From: Ipomoea triloba
Taxonomy: Eukaryota > Streptophyta > Magnoliopsida > Solanales > Convolvulaceae
Length of the DNA: 64,000 nt
Reading direction: 5' to 3'
Assembly (NCBI RefSeq): GCF_003576645.1
Contig: NC_044916.1
Location: 7,847,725-7,911,724, forward strand
Each line of letters begins with the position of its first letter. Position 1 is the stretch's first letter. The notes beneath the pieces were generated by a model. That model did not search any database. It worked only from the letters and a program-made list of their open reading frames with translations, and was not told the DNA's origin. Positions 44,505-56,579 of this stretch are shown here, piece after piece. Position numbers and translations under genes: made by a program.

Positions 44505-44831
44505 TACATAGATAGAGCTGTCGAAACGGATCGGCGGGTCCCGCCTTACCAAAGCCCGCCATATGGCGGGGCGGGCCAAAATACGGGCTTATGGGAGATC
44601 GGCCTGTCTCGCCACGCCTTAAGCCCGTGGGCCTTGGCGGGGCCCGTCAAATTTTAAAATTTTAAATTTAAATAAAAAAAAGTAATAAGTGTATACTAAA
44701 ATAATTTGAACATTTTAATCATATATTAATGCATTTGTAAATTTTTAAACACAATAATAACAAATAAATAATCAAATACATAATGTATTAATCCAGAAGT
44801 AAATAACAAATACTAAATTATTTTTAACTTC

Positions 44832-44872
<41 letters not shown>

Positions 44873-45081
44873 CTGTTGCATTTTATTTTAATAATTTTTT
44901 TATTATATATTTGGCGGGTCCCCGCCAAGCCCGCCTCATCAATTCCACGGGTTAAGCAAGGACGGGCTAAAAAGTCCGTCAAAATACGAGTCCAAAATAT
45001 TAAAGTCCGTTCTGTCATTTTCGTGGGGCGGGACGGGCTAACCCGGCGGGCTAAGCCCGTTTTGACGGCTCTATACATAGG
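44505..45081. mobile_element. hAT-type MITE, TAGAGCTGTC family
   Basis: Body 44513-45073. Ends TAGAGCTGTCGAAACGG and CGTTTTGACGGCTCTA pair. Flanks TACATAGA and TACATAGG form an 8-bp duplication with one mismatch. The arms are rich in GGCGGG and CCCGCC. A TA run (about 44837-44870) lies inside. A relative at 51232 received a LINE. Confidence 0.8.
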
Positions 45082-45400
45082 GGTTACCCGGTGCAAAGAG
45101 CATAAACAAATCTACTTTTTTTTTTCATATGAGAGCATATCCACATTTGTTCATCGTGTATTAAAATTTTTAGCTTTGGTCGTATAATTTTTAAATCTTT
45201 GCCATATTTGATCTACAATTATTAAAAAATTTAAATCATTACCACATTGCCATATTTGATCTACAATTATTAGGAATTGTATTAATTATAGTAGAAATAG
45301 GAATTGTATTATCTTATTTTAGAATATAGGAGTGAGATTTTGTTTATTTATATTAATATAATAATAGATAATAGATTTCGAAACCACAGATAGATAATAG
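45082..45400. other. AT-rich DNA with a small direct repeat
   Basis: GCCATATTTGATCTACAATT occurs at about 45201 and again at about 45248. No gene. Confidence 0.5.
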
Positions 45401-45419
45401 ATTTCCACAGAATTCGGAT

Positions 45420-46636
45420 TCGGAGAAGAAAAAAGAGCATTAACAGGCCGGCAAGAAGAAAACCCAGCAGCGAAACAAGAAGATTCGAATAAGACATAAG
45501 TTAAATCTTGAGTATGGAGCTATAGCAAGCAAAGCAGCACACAAACCTCATTCTAATTCAAAGACTTCTGCTCCAGAAAATCCACAGAAGATGGTGCCTA
45601 AGAACGAGTTAGTTGTTGGTCCATCTTTGCAACCAAAGGATGGGTTCTCATCAGAAACGGAAAGGAATCTTTCTACCACTGCAATAATGGAAAGAATACC
45701 AAGTACATGGCATCCTTCCTCTCCCTGGAAGAATTACAGGGTAATAAGTGGGCATTTGGGTTGGGTGCGGTCTGTTGCAGTGGACCACAATAATTCATGG
45801 TTTTGTACAGGCTCAGCTGATAGGACTATCAAGATTTGGGATTTAGCAACTGGAACTCTAAAACTCACTCTTACTGGCCATATTCAACAAATAAGAGGCC
45901 TTGCTGTTAGCAATAAGAAGCAAACCCACATCTTCTCTGCAGGTGATGATAAACAAGTAAGATGCTGGGACGTAGAACAAAATAAGACGATTCGGTCTTA
46001 TCATGGACATTTAAGTGGTGTCCATTGTTTAGCTCTTCATCCCACTATTGATATGCTCTTCACTGGGGGTCGTGATTCTGTGTGTAGGGCATGACAACAC
46101 TATCTCCTCTGTTTTTACTCGACCACTGGATCCTCAGGTCATCACTGCTTCACATGATTCAACCATAAAATTCTGGGGTAGATATGCTAATACAACTCTG
46201 GCAACACTCACACACCACAAGAAATCTGTGAGGGCGATGGCTTTGCATCCAAAGGAAGACAATGCTTTTGCGTCTGCCTCCGCTGACAACAACAAAAAAA
46301 AAATTCAACCTCCCCAGAGGAGAATTTTTGCACAACATGCTTTCTCACCAGAAAACAACCATCAATGCAATGGCGGTTAATGTCCAGGGTGTTATGGCTA
46401 CAGGAGGTGATAATGGAAGCTTGTGGTTCTGGGATTGGAGGAGTGGCCACAATTTCCATCAAGCACAAACTATTCTTCAACCTGGGTCACTGGAAACTGA
46501 AGCTGCTATCTATGCTCTCACCTATGATGTAACTGGTAGAAGGCTTATTACTTGTGAGGCTGACAAGACCATAAAGATGTGGAAAGAAGATGACAATGGC
46601 ACCCCAGAAACTCACCATCTTCATTTTAATAAGTAA
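45420..46636 (+). pseudogene. PRL1: Intronless, broken retrocopy of PRL1 (WD40 spliceosome-associated protein)
   Basis: The plus strand carries the WD40 half of PLEIOTROPIC REGULATORY LOCUS 1, a component of the NTC/Prp19-associated spliceosome complex. Landmarks: [57 protein letters not shown], then after a break [26 protein letters not shown], and after a second break EFLHNMLSHQKT and ATGGDNGSLWFWDWRSG to TIKMWKED. The first piece (45591-46094) stays open. A ~43-bp deletion near 46088 shifts the frame, and extra bases in an A-rich spot near 46298 shift it again. The N-terminal ~100 residues are missing or diverged. The true gene has many introns and none are here, so it is a processed copy. 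No clear poly(A) tail or target duplication was seen. Confidence 0.85.
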
Positions 46637-47294
46637 TATATTAAGTATATATATCTTTTTAGTTTTATGCTATTAGTAATATATTTTAAAATATTTTATT
46701 TGAACAATTTTGTTACTATAAAATTTAGTGTTCAATATTCTTATGAATTTCTTATGAAATAGTTTCTTTTATGCTTATTAATAAATAATAATATAGAAAT
46801 TTTGAAGATAAAAATAATAATGTTGATAATATTAATGTGGTGAAAAACAATATAATAAGAAGAATTTTATGATATATTATAATAGGTTTTGTAAGAAAAT
46901 TATATATGATAAAAATCAAAATCATTGAAAGTTTGTACGGATGTATTTAATTTAGAATTTCAATGAATTTTATACAATTTTTAAAATAAAAAAGTTGATA
47001 AAAATTTATGAATATTTTTTATATAGAGTAAGCAATTCCATGAAAGTTAATCAAAGTTTAATATATAAAATCTATCATTTTCAGCCCAAAGAATCTAAAC
47101 CCCACCACCATGATTTGAACCTATGACCATCCATTTGAAATGATAACCATGATATTATCATACTACATGGTAATTGACGAATATAATACATCCATATTCT
47201 TTTCACCATATCGCATTTACTTTTAAAATACACATGATTATCAACATATTTTATATTTTTATTAGAATTTTACCAACATTCACTCATATATAAT
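46637..47294. repeat. Copy of the GTATTCAAT-type repeat and AT-rich DNA
   Basis: About 46675-47085 matches the right part of the element at 59641-60887 (TATTTTATTTGAACAATTTT, AAAAAGTTGATAAAA, ATCTATCATTTT). Confidence 0.55.
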
Positions 47295-47402
47295 AGATTA
47301 ATATTTGATGCACCACTAATGTATAGATGCTATATACAGGCGGTAAAGGAAAAAAAAATCACATCATTTAAGAAAAATCAATATTCACTGGCGGGTCCTT
47401 CT

Positions 47403-47438
<36 letters not shown>

Positions 47439-48209
47439 TTAAAAAAAAAAAAAAAAAAAAAANNNNNNNNNNNNNNNNNNNNNNNNNNNNNTTTTTTTTT
47501 TTTTTTTTTTTTTTTTTTGTAAAATATTAAAAACTATTTTATTAGAAAACTCTTTATTTTTAATTAACAAAATATATTTACTTTCCTAAAAATATTTTTT
47601 ATTATTAACTATTGTCTATCTAAGTCCATAATCAATTCAATTCTTGACTTCTACTCCAACTAGGCTTTAAATCAATTAATAAACTTTGCACATGACAAAA
47701 TAAGCAATGTCAAGGGTTCATATTTGGGCGGAACAATATGGAGTTTGATTTGTAGACCTTTGTTTATATATGCATGTGTTTTCCTCCACCAAATTGTTAA
47801 CAACGTTTGAATTTGTTCTAATAAAATTGTTTATATCTCATTAACCGTAGTACATAGATTGGTTAGTTCGTACTCATCATAATTCATACTTTGAGACGAT
47901 AAAGAGTCTACTTATTAATTAATTAAATACAAAATAAATTATTTGATAACATTGTTTTATTGGTGTATGTGAGTTATTAGATAGATACGGAGTAATAATT
48001 AAGTAATAAATATGTTTAGGAAGTAGATATATTTTGTTAATTAGAAATAAAGAGTTTCTTAATAAAATACAAGTCTTAAATATTTTGCAAAAACAAAAAA
48101 GTCTCAGTCAATATTAACCCTTTTTTAAATGATGTGACATTTTCTCCTTTACTACCGATATATAACATTGATACATTAGCCGTGCATCAAATATTAACCA
48201 ATATATAAT
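47286..48209. mobile_element. Mutator-like foldback element containing an assembly gap
   Basis: Body 47295-48200, flanked by the perfect 9-bp duplication ATATATAAT. The arms pair for ~300 bp: TTAATATTTGATGCAC with GTGCATCAAATATTAA, CACATCATTTAAGAAAA with its partner, and AACTCTTTATTTTTAATTAA with its partner. The left arm has a swollen T-run/A-run/N/T-run (about 47407-47518) where the right arm has only a short T-rich stretch. Confidence 0.82.
47463..47491. other. Assembly gap (29 N) in homopolymers
   Basis: The Ns separate an A-run from a T-run inside the left arm of the foldback element. Confidence 0.98.
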
Positions 48210-48419
48210 TTAGTAGATATTCATGGAGGGCCTCATATCATCATTATTATAGTTAATTCAAGAGTGACATTACAAATGATCAAGTTAGAGATTGTTACTT
48301 ATGAGTTATACTCATACTGGTAGGCCGCTTGCTCGAACTATAATTAGAGGTAGCTATATGGCTATGGAGGTGACGCTTGACAAGAGGTAGGGACGCAACT
48401 GATCCATCACCATGAAGAA

Positions 48420-48675
48420 TTAACATGTTGTTTGGTTGGAATGAAAGAATTAAGTAGGAAAATAATTATAGTTCACTGAAAAAAAATACTAAAGTGTGAA
48501 TAAACTAGCAATTTAAATTACATTGTTTGGTAGGAAGAAATTGAATTATTGGGAATGTCATTTTAACAAATAGATGAAATTACAATTCCCTTTAACCAAA
48601 TACGTACTGTAATTTAGATTACCAAAGAATTGTGTTGTAATTGAATTACAACTACATTCAACCAAACAACCCTTA
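48420..48675. mobile_element. Small Tourist-like foldback MITE
   Basis: Body about 48423-48672, flanked by TTA. ATGTTGTTTGGTTGGAAT pairs with ATTCAACCAAACAACCC. Confidence 0.6.
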
Positions 48676-48812
48676 AGGGGTGGCACATGGATTACACATC
48701 CGCGAACCAACACAGTATGAACTGATCGCAACACAGTATAAATAGATTGATTAGCTTGTCCCGCTCAATTGATCATTAAGTACTCACTTAATACCATCTC
48801 CAAAGAATGCAC

Positions 48813-49119
48813 TAAGGGTGCGTTTGGTTCGCACATGGGAATCGGAATCGGAATGGGTATCAAATACTTGGTAAGGGTAATGGGTTTTGGTGAAAGTATT
48901 TAGCATGTTTGGTAGTTGGGTGGAATGGGAATGATTATTAATAGTTGGGGAAGAAATGATGAAGGAAGATGAAACCCTTATTTAATAAGGGTATGGGTTT
49001 TGCCATTAATGGGGTATTCCAAACCCATAGTAACATTCACAAAACCTATCAACCAAACACTAACAATCACTTTGATACCCATACCTTATGCCTAAACCCC
49101 CCAACCAAACACACCCTAA
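48813..49119. mobile_element. Tourist-like MITE GGGTGCGTTTGG
   Basis: Body 48816-49116, flanked by TAA. The ends GGGTGCGTTTGGTT and AACCAAACACACCC pair. Interior carries GGGTATGGGTTTTG-like arms. Confidence 0.8.
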
Positions 49120-49134
49120 AATATCATTTTGGTG

Positions 49135-49431
49135 TAAGAGCATCCACATGTGTGGATATTGGATAGTTATTTCAGAGATAAGAACCACTGCATAATTTTC
49201 TAACTGATGTGAGAGTTACTTTTTGTTATAAGTTATTCTTCCTGCAAGACTCACATATTTGTGGGGTCCACAATGTTAGAAAGGAAAACAAGACCAGCAG
49301 GAGAGAGTGCGTGTGGATGACAGCTCTGGTTTCCAAGTTTGGGTGACATCATGCGCTAAAAGGCGCGTGAACCTTTTGTGTTTTTTTTTCCTTTTTCTGT
49401 TTTCTGTGTCAGTTGTTTTTTTATCCTCTCT

Positions 49432-49472
<41 letters not shown>

Positions 49473-49555
49473 TTTTGTTTTGTTTTCCTTCCCATCTCTC
49501 TCCTAGTGTCACTTAAAAAACCGTGTATAATTCACAACTGATAATGATGCTCTAA
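49135..49555. mobile_element. Tourist-like MITE of the GAGCATC family
   Basis: Body 49138-49552, flanked by TAA. GAGCATCCACATG pairs loosely with TAATGATGCTC. It contains a long T-run (about 49435-49470) and a GC-richer patch (GCGCTAAAAGGCGCGTG). Confidence 0.75.
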
Positions 49556-51223
49556 CCTTCCTCCAAGGAAGAAACCAAAATGGTGTAAATGACGTGTTAC
49601 ACCAACTATGGTATAACACTATTCTTTTACACTTTTTTTTTTTTATAGAAATTTTTAAAATCTTTTTACCAATTGTTTCCTTTTAAAAATTTATATTATT
49701 AAAAATAAATTATAAAGATTTAAAGATCTCATTGACACATTTGAAAAGAGATCAATATTGACTATAAAATAATTAAAAATTAAAATACATAAAAACATAA
49801 ATTTCCTTTTAAAATATTATTATTTATATCAAAATTATATTTTATATTAAAATAAAAAATTAAAGTTTTAAATTATAAGAATTCAGATTTTTTAGTGTAT
49901 GAATAGAATTTGATGTAAATTGATTATAGATTAAATAAAATTTGGTGTAAATGGGCTGGAGATAAAAAACATTTTGTTTAAGAGTATGCTTTGGAATATT
50001 CATTTTGGTATAAAATTTGGTGCAGAATTTGATGTTTTGGGATGGAGATGGCCTAACTAGTTATACTCCACTCAAACCTTGCACTTAGTTGCTTGGTACG
50101 CTTTAATTCTCGTTGGACCAACTAGGCGATTGACTATTCTCAATAATGTACCCTTTACTATGTACTTTTTTCATAGCGTATCCCTAATCGGCAAATCTCT
50201 GGTTTAATGTACGCTATCGCCTACACTTACCACTCCCTAATGCATCATCTTTTTATTACATGCATAAATTCCTTATTAATTAACTTAGGGTTGTGTCAAT
50301 CAATTCAATCACTAGTAATTTATGAAAATAAATAATTTTTTTTAAAAAAATTGGGAGTCTCTTACAGAAAATTAAATGATAACTGTAGGGGTGGTAAACA
50401 TTTCCTCATTACTAATATTTGGTCCGCATACAACAATTCAATTCAAACTTGCTGCAAAGTAGATGCATGCAATTATTCCAAGAGTAATGTTAGATATCCC
50501 TCATATTTTTTCTTCAAATTCATTCCTCATGACATGGTAACACCTAATTGGTAATTATTATTTTTAATTAGTGGTGAGTTATCAATTCATGGCAACCAAT
50601 AAATGAAAGTCACATTATGGGGTAAAATAAATGAGGGAAAATTTTTTAGGGGAATAAAGCATTTGCCTAATTCAAAAGTATGAATCGTACCAGTTAAAAC
50701 AAACAATTATTTGGGTTCATTACACGCTATTTTTAGATGATGCCTATATTAATATATTCTTCGGTACATTATTTCAATAATTTTTGTAAATTAATTTTAT
50801 TTGTATAAAAAGAAAAAAAAAGAATAATAAGTTCAAGTAAAACAAAAAAAATAAAGAGTATAGTAAAAATTATTTGATATATTCATATTTTAAATTGTGT
50901 ATAGCTTGAGAAGTGGGTCAAAATGGGAGGATGACAGATACGCGTCAAAACACTAATTTTTTTTTTTTTTTAAACATCAAAACACTAATTTGATTTGAAG
51001 TATGAACAACGTTATGAATCTTTTGCTGTCGTTATTCATTGGACACCTCCGCTGCCTTTCACCCGACAATCCATAAATTAATGCAAGATAACACCTTGCA
51101 ATTGCGTAACCGAGTTAGCATAATGTCTTTGAAAATAATTCAGGATACTCTTATTATAAATATACATTTAGTTTCACTTTTCTTTTGCCTTATGCTTCTA
51201 TAGTTCTATGGTGGGTTGTCTAT
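49556..51223. other. AT-rich intergenic DNA
   Basis: About 49560-50055 may be a further MITE (ATGGTGTAAATG near the left, GGATGGAGATGGCC at the right). The rest shows no gene. Confidence 0.4.
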
Positions 51224-51740
51224 GACATAGTTAGAGCTGTTAATACGGGGCCAACGCGGCCCATAAGGGTTGGCCCATCATGTGGTGGTGAAAAACGGGT
51301 TGGCCTGGTCTTTTTTCAAACGGGCTGGAAAAATTTCAACCCAACCCGTTGGTTATGGGTTGACGGGCTAAACGGGCCAGCCCCTCAGCCCTTTTTTTTT
51401 TTTTTTAAATATAATTAAAATTTATTAATTTTTGTATTTCGTTGGAATTAAACTCTCAATCCCTAAATTAACAATTATCACTATTTCCAATTAAACACAT
51501 GAATCTTTTTGAACCAATGCTATGTATGAATATATAAATAAATAAATAAAAATAAACATATATATATGTACGTACTGTGTATTTTTTTGAAAGCCAAAAC
51601 CAAAGCCAGATATATTAATGCAAAAACGGAGAGATAGAGTCAGGAGGGACCAAGTCCCAGTACATGTTTTCAGAATACACAAAAGCAAAAGAGGCAAGTG
51701 TGTGTGCAATAGTATTAGCAGATCTAGTAACCAATTCAAC

Positions 51741-53917
51741 CTAGCAGTGGTTAAACAGAGCAATCGACGCTTTACATGCATCCAAGATGAAGCCAACGTA
51801 GGAGCGATATGTAGTGCTAGATGCAGTCAAGGCCGTCTGAAGCTGCGAACAGTCCGTAATCAAATGAACGCTGAGCACCCCCTTTCGTTGCAACCAGTCC
51901 AGCACCACGCTGCATGCACTTGTTTCCGCCATTAATGGTGAAAAGCATGTTGGTAGGCTCCCTGCACACGCCGCCATGAACTCCCCATTGTGCGCTAATA
52001 GCACTGCCCCGAAGGATGCCTTCCTGGTGGTGGGGTGATAGCTTGCATCGAAAAGCACCGTGGTCGAAACGGCATGTCTTGTGATAGTTCGTCGTTCACA
52101 GCAGCATGGACAACCAGCAGTGGTATGGCGTCGTCGGCTGTCTGAATATTGTGGACGCTCCTCCAAGAATGCAGCGAGAGCTTGGCCTGCAGTAAGAGTT
52201 TCCTGGGTGACGGCAAACACCTTTCCCATACTGCCATATTTCGTGCACGCCAAATAGAGTATAAAATTGCTACAGCCAAAGTCACCCCATCCTCAGGTAA
52301 CACAGCCATTACAGACGAAAACCACATGCCAAAATTATCACACATAATGGAAGGCAAGGCCAATAAAGATTCATGCTATACTAGTTGAGAATAGTCACAC
52401 AAAACTAGAGCATGCATAGTATTCTCATGTGATACCCCACATTTGGGACATGAAGGATCCATCTCAACTTTCTTTATAAGTAAGTTTGTGGTTACGGGTA
52501 GAATATCATTGATAGCTCTCCATAAAAATGTCTTCCACTTAGGAGGCACCTTGAGCTTCCATAATGGGTTCCATTTATCAAAAGCAGTGGGGGTTTGTTC
52601 CATGTTACCCATAAGCAATTTGTAACCATTCTTGACAGTGTAACAACCCCTTGGGTCGTCGTACCAAAACCATGTATCCTCATATCCTGGGGAGATAGAA
52701 ATGCCCGAGATACGGGTCACATCCTCAGGGAGGAAAATATCCGTTAAAATAGAATGGTCCCATTTGCTAGTATTATCATCAATTAAACCAGATACCAACG
52801 CACCATTTAATGTAGGGGGCATAATAGTTTGAATCATGGGTGAGGGGTCGTCAGGGAGCCAGGGGTGACCCCAAATCAAAGTAGATTTCCCATCACCTAT
52901 TCTCCGCCTCACACCCTCACATATCAAACTGTGAGCTGCCATAATGCTACGCCAACAATAACTCGGGCAGGAACCCAATGATGCATCAATAAAAGAAGTA
53001 CGTGGGAAGTACCTTGCTTTATAAATCCTGGCCACCAAGGATTGTGGTTTGGTGAGAAATCGCCACCCCTGCTTTCCCAACATGGCCAGATTAAATGCTC
53101 GTAAATCTTTGAAACCCAGCCCTCCAAACTTCTTCGGCACACATAAACGATCCCAAGCCTTCCAATGGATCCGTCTTTCATTCCCAGAGTCCCACCAGTA
53201 ACTATTCATGGCTCTTTGAATCGATGCACATGTAGATTCAGGTAAAAGAAACACACTCATTGAAAAGGTGGGCATTGCTTGAGCCACTGTTTTCAACAAA
53301 ATTTCTTTTCCAGCCTGTGATAGCAGCTTCTTATTCCAAGAACCAACCCTCTGACGAATCTTGTCCTCGATGTATGAAAAGGCCGCCTTTCTATTCCTCC
53401 CTACAAATGCTGGCAAGCCCAGATATTTCCCAAAATTGGGAGCCTGAACCACACCGAGCACCTGCGCCACCTCCTCCCTCTGGTCCACAGGAGTATTTCT
53501 ACTAAAACAGACACTTGATTTATGAAAATTTACCGACTGCCCTGACAAGCTTTCATACACCTCGAGACACTGCTTGATAACACCTGCCTCCTGGGAATTT
53601 GCTTTAAAGAATAAGAGGCTGTCATCCGCAAAGAATAAGTGCGAGATAGGCGGAGCACCCCTTGCCACTCTACAGCCATGAATAAAACCATCCATCTGAG
53701 CCTTCTGGAGGAGAAGGGAGAGCCCTTCCGCACAGATGATGAACAGATATGGGGAAAGAGGGTCACCCTGTCTCAATCCACGAGTTGGAACAACTTGTCC
53801 CGTACTGACCCCATTAATCATGAAATTATAGGATACAGTAGTGACACAGAGCATAATCAAATTGACCCACCTGTCAGCAAAGCCCAGAGCTCGAAGCATG
53901 TTTGCAGAAAAGACCAC
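51741..53917 (-). pseudogene. LINE ORF2, part 2: rest of RT, zinc-binding RVT domain, RNase H
   Basis: The frame from 53917 holds RGLRQGDPLSPYLFI and the catalytic HLFFADDSLLF, then the thumb and connection region. A zinc-binding tail (FLWRAINDILP, CPKCGVSHENTMHAL) ends at a TAG at 52376-52378. The same frame continues to about 52060. After another frameshift RNase H follows (VLFDASYHP, LAHNGEF, AETSACSVVLDWL, HLITDCSQL), with the acidic D, E, D residues present. It ends at 51741. Confidence 0.88.
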
Positions 53918-55690
53918 TCCATCCGATCATAAGCCTTAGCCATATCAAGCTTAAGGGCACCCCAACCAACCAATCCGGTTTGTTTTCTATTAAGATAGTG
54001 CCCTATCTCTGCAGCAACCAGAATGTTATCAGTTATCAGCCTATCTGGAATAAATGCACTTTGGGACTCAGATATGATATCTCCCAACAAATGCTTCATC
54101 CTATTAGCCAATACTTTAGCCATGATTTTATACACCACATTGCACAACGCAATGGGCCTGAGATCCGTTACAGCTTTTGGGACACTCTTCTTGGGAATGA
54201 GTACTATGTTGGTATCATTGAGACCTTCCGGGAATGAACCAGTATTTAGACAATGAATCACAAACTCAGTCACATCGACTCCCACCACATTCCAATAATG
54301 TTGAAAGAATCCCGGGTTTATGCCATCAGGGCCAGGAACCTTATCCGGGAACATAGAGAACAGAGCTGCTTTAACCTCCTCGTGATTAAAAGGCCTAAGC
54401 AGGTCGTCATTATGCCCCTGCGTTACTTTAGGCACCACTGAATCGAAGAAGTGATCCATTTGAGCCTCTCCATTTGACCGGAAGACATTATCAAAATAAG
54501 TCAGCACCACAGCATTCATAACCTCCCCCTCCACCCACTCCCCTCTATCATTTTTAAGCCTGGACAATATGTTCTTCTTCTTACGAGCAGAGGCATACCT
54601 GTGATAGAAGCGAGTATTGGCATCCACACCCTTCAACCAATGCTGCTTAGCACGTTGTCTCCAGAAAACATCCTCATGTGCCTCCAACCGGGCCAATTGA
54701 TCCTCCAATTGTTGGAACTCAGCTAATGCAGCTGGGTCCCTACGGTCTCGTAGAATCAACTGTCTCGATCGCATGCGCTTAATTTGTTCCCCAAACTTAT
54801 GAAAGTGGTCCCCTCCCCAGGCCAACAACTTATCTCCGCAAAGCTTTAAGCAGCCCATTAAACCATTCACCCTCCCAGCTTGCCAGGCAGACTCAACAAC
54901 TCCCTTACAACCTTCATCAAGCAACCAGGCCATCTCAAATTTAAAGCTCCGCCGACTACCATTCCTCCTCGGTCGAGTATCATTAATAGAGAGAAACAGC
55001 GCCGAATGATCTGATGACCGCATAAGTATGTTTTCTACCGCCGCACATGGTTGTATCGTGCACCAGCTGTCAGTGACCAATACCTTATCCAACCTCTCCT
55101 CAATCCAACCCTCTGTTCCTCTCCCCCTTTCCCATGTGAACCTATGCCCTCTCATAGGTAGCTGCACCAAACCACAGGCCTCCACAACCTCCCCAAATCC
55201 ACGGAGAAGGGCCTCTTGGTGAGGATTTCCTCTGCGTTTCTCGGATTGGTATAAGAGATCATTGAAATCTCCTAACACCACCCATGGCAGGTCAGACCTA
55301 CCGGTAAGGGATTGTAGCAAATCCTAAGACTCCCTCCTTCTGCTGCGTTCGGGAAGCCCATAGTAACATGTCATACACCACGATGGTGACTGTGAAACCG
55401 TAACCTCCACATCAACGTGATTCTTAGAATAGCTCAACAACCTGGCCGTATAGTTATTGCGCCACAGGAGGGCTAAACCCCCACTCAAGCCAACATTATC
55501 CACATAGAACAGACCATCAAAACCAAACTTCAGACGGAGCTTTTCTGCATGAAACCGAGCAACTTTGGTTTCCATGAGAAAAACAAAATCAGGCTTCTTG
55601 CGGGACACTAGGTCCACCAACTCGCGAACTGTTCGTGGATTACCCAAACCACGACAGTTCCAGAATAGGGTGCTTATGATGATAGGCGGG
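53857..55690 (-). pseudogene. LINE ORF2, part 1: endonuclease and first half of reverse transcriptase
   Basis: The frame enters at LFWNCRGLGNPRTVREL (about 55670). The AP-type endonuclease follows with FLMETK, GDFND, RLDKVLV and SSDHSAL. One in-frame TAG (55324-55326, after RRRES) splits it. The RT begins with [47 protein letters not shown] and [15 protein letters not shown]. The frame is lost just after that, near 53900, and continues in the next ORF. Confidence 0.9.
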
Positions 55691-55699
55691 TTTGGGAAC

Positions 55700-56579
55700 C
55701 TAGACCCGCCGCTCGCAAGTTTTTTGGAACATCAACAACCATTGCATCAGTACTACCCGAACCAGCTGCCCTACCACCGCCTCCCACAGTCCTTCCCCAC
55801 CTCCAGAACCTTCACGGCGCCGTTTGGACACCGCTACCAGTCCGGCATCAACCTGCTGCTCGGTCGGCTCCTGCATGCTCATCCGCCCGTGCACACCATT
55901 CACATCACTTGTGCTCTGCGGCGATCGCTCCGGACCGCTAAGGGGGATCAGCCATGGATCACCAATCACCCTTGGCCCTCTACTCACACCAGCACGCAAA
56001 TCCGGACCATAAGGATACTCCTCCACCGGCACAACAGCTTCCCTAGCCTTCAAGCAGAATTTATGGACATGACCGAGCATTCCATAGAAAAAACAGAACG
56101 AGTGTAACCTCTCATACTTAAAAACCACCCAGCATGTAGGTATACCCCAAAGGTAACTCGTGAACTTGTACCCACATGTCAACAGCATCAAGCACCACAT
56201 CCCCGGGGAGCTTACCATCACAGACTTGGCGGCAGACAAGTGTGTGATTCTCAAAAGACCATGGTCCACCCTCCAGCACATGAAGCATGTCCGACTCGTG
56301 ATAAAACACGAATAGGAACAAACCTGGTTGGACTTCGGTAATTTGAACACCTTTGACAGGTTGCCAAACCGAAGCCATAACCTGGCGCATGTACTCCACT
56401 TTAATAAGCTTACTGGTCAGGAAGCGTCCAACAACAACCCACGCTTCTTCGCCCCCGACTTCCACCGCTCCGACACCCTCGCCCACTGGTTCGAAGCTCT
56501 CCTCCTCCTCTTCGAGCGCCATATCCGCCCAGCGAGCCGTCAAGGCTCCTACACCACCCTCGTTCGTCTGAGACGCCAT
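55700..56579 (-). pseudogene. LINE ORF1 (DUF4283-like RNA-binding domain and damaged zinc knuckle)
   Basis: It starts MASQTNEGGVGALTARWADM and continues as 153 residues with MLHVLEGGPWSFENHTLV and VDMWVQVHELPLGYT, the hallmark of the DUF4283 domain of plant LINE ORF1 proteins. Then the frame changes, and coding resumes directly at CWVVFKYERLHSFCFFYGM. The middle section normally found between these segments is absent, so a deletion near 56120 is likely. The zinc knuckle reads CFFYGMLGHVHKFC, with Tyr where the second Cys is expected (TAT for TGT). ORF1 proteins coat LINE RNA; this one would not fold normally. Confidence 0.8.

Noticed and set aside
45591..46636. A functional WD40 gene
   Set aside because: Two frame breaks, a missing segment, missing N-terminal part and no introns point to a retrocopy.
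51741..56579. Several minus-strand ORFs as separate host genes
   Set aside because: Together they give the full ordered domain set of one LINE bounded by a 17-bp duplication.
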